A DNA stretch of 54,495 nt, from contig CAUYUJ010006319.1 of assembly GCA_963575745.1 (NCBI GenBank), forward strand, positions 1 to 54,495. Direction: 5' to 3'. The stretch comes from Prorocentrum cordatum. Its lineage: Eukaryota > Sar > Dinophyceae > Prorocentrales > Prorocentraceae. Each line of letters begins with the position of its first letter. The stretch's first letter is position 1. The notes under the pieces were generated by a model that was not told the origin of the DNA, made no database searches, and worked only from the letters and a program-made list of their open reading frames with translations. A program made the position numbers and the translations under genes. Below are positions 54,082-54,495 of the stretch, piece by piece.

Positions 54082-54495
54082 TGAAGACGAAGACGCTATT
54101 TGAAGACGCTATTGGCCAGGGGCGGTCGAGCGGGTGAAGACGCTAATCGCTTTGAAGACGCAATTGCGCAACCACAGGGTGAAGACGCAAATGCGCATGA
54201 AGACGCAATTCCGTTTGAAGACGCAAATGTGCCTGAAGACGCTATTCCCGGCGGGGATCCCCATTCCCGGGGAATATGACGCTATTCCCGGCGCAGACGC
54301 TATTCCCGGCGCAGACGCTATTCCCGGCGCAGACGCTATTCCCGGCGCAGACGCTATTCCCGCGAAGACGCTATTCCCGGCGAAGACGCTATTCCCAGCG
54401 AAGACGCTATTCCCGGCGCAGACGCTATTCCAGGCGAAGACGCTATTCCCGGCGAAGACGCTATTCCCGGCGAAGACGCTATTCCCGGCGAAGAC
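54082..54495 (+). repeat. 18-bp tandem array GAAGACGCTATTCCCGGC, to the window end
   Basis: The older left part has irregular units (GAAGACGCAATTGCG, GAAGACGCAAATGCG). From about 54235 the unit becomes GACGCTATTCCCGGCGCA or GACGCTATTCCCGGCGAA and is nearly perfect up to the last base. In one frame it reads EDAIPG or ADAIPG repeatedly, with one shift near 54260. It continues beyond the window. Confidence 0.93.

Noticed and set aside
54082-54495. CRISPR array
   Set aside because: The unit is an 18-bp perfect tandem with no spacers, in eukaryotic DNA.
1-54495. tRNA, rRNA or small nuclear RNA genes
   Set aside because: I saw no cloverleaf, rRNA core or snRNA motif by eye; short structured RNAs could be missed without a covariance search.

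Overview
The window reads as nuclear DNA of a dinoflagellate. Four things point there. (1) Degenerate copies of the dinoflagellate spliced leader (TCCGTAG...TTTTGGCTCAAG) sit at 24048-24070 and, twice in tandem, at 46715-46755. (2) A chlorophyll a/c light-harvesting polyprotein fragment lies at about 47.8-48.2 kb. (3) The DNA is very GC-rich and is mostly composite, simple and satellite repeats. (4) There is a LINE-type element carrying a DNA methyltransferase-like domain, an association already reported for dinoflagellate retrotransposons. I cannot name the species.

Layout. 1-6.6 kb: repeats only, including (TCC)n tracts, two MITE-like or foldback elements, a 72-bp minisatellite and a 170-bp inverted-repeat pair. 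6.6-10.7 kb: one recognisable host-type gene in two exons, coding for a PD-(D/E)XK nuclease-like domain, an SF2 helicase and five helicase-associated (HA) repeats; its 1,005-bp GT-AG intron ends in a repeat that is also found at position 57. 10.7-13.1 kb: simple repeats, including a (TCC)n/(GGA)n pair that forms a giant palindrome. 13.2-17.5 kb: composite repeat A. 17.5-24.0 kb: repeats, satellites and one DEAD-box exon fragment.

24.05-46.6 kb: a giant non-LTR retroelement of about 22 kb, the main item of the window. Read left to right it codes for unknown N-terminal regions, a RING-H2 finger, large unknown proteins, a DNMT3-like cytosine-5 methyltransferase-like domain that lacks the catalytic cysteine, an APE-type endonuclease, a reverse transcriptase (YVDD), a zinc knuckle, RNase H, a complete SF1 (UPF1-like) helicase, a cysteine-rich protein and a final protein. 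The reading frame changes about 17 times but almost never hits a clean nonsense codon, and several changes fall at homopolymer runs. The element looks like one or a few very long polyproteins broken by small indels, which could be real or assembly errors.

46.7-48.2 kb: a light-harvesting gene fragment behind two spliced-leader relics, running at its 3' end into composite repeat B (48.2-53.1 kb). B is a diverged direct-orientation relative of A. Both A and B carry an ORF whose C-terminal domain is homologous to the last protein of the giant element, which suggests that A and B are non-autonomous relatives or parasites of it. 53.1-54.5 kb: an 88-bp satellite, a TA tract and an 18-bp tandem array that runs off the end.

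How it fits together: apart from the helicase gene, the DEAD-box exon and the light-harvesting fragment, everything I recognise belongs to mobile or repeat families, and the spliced-leader relics tie both the light-harvesting copy and the giant element to retroposition of trans-spliced mRNA.
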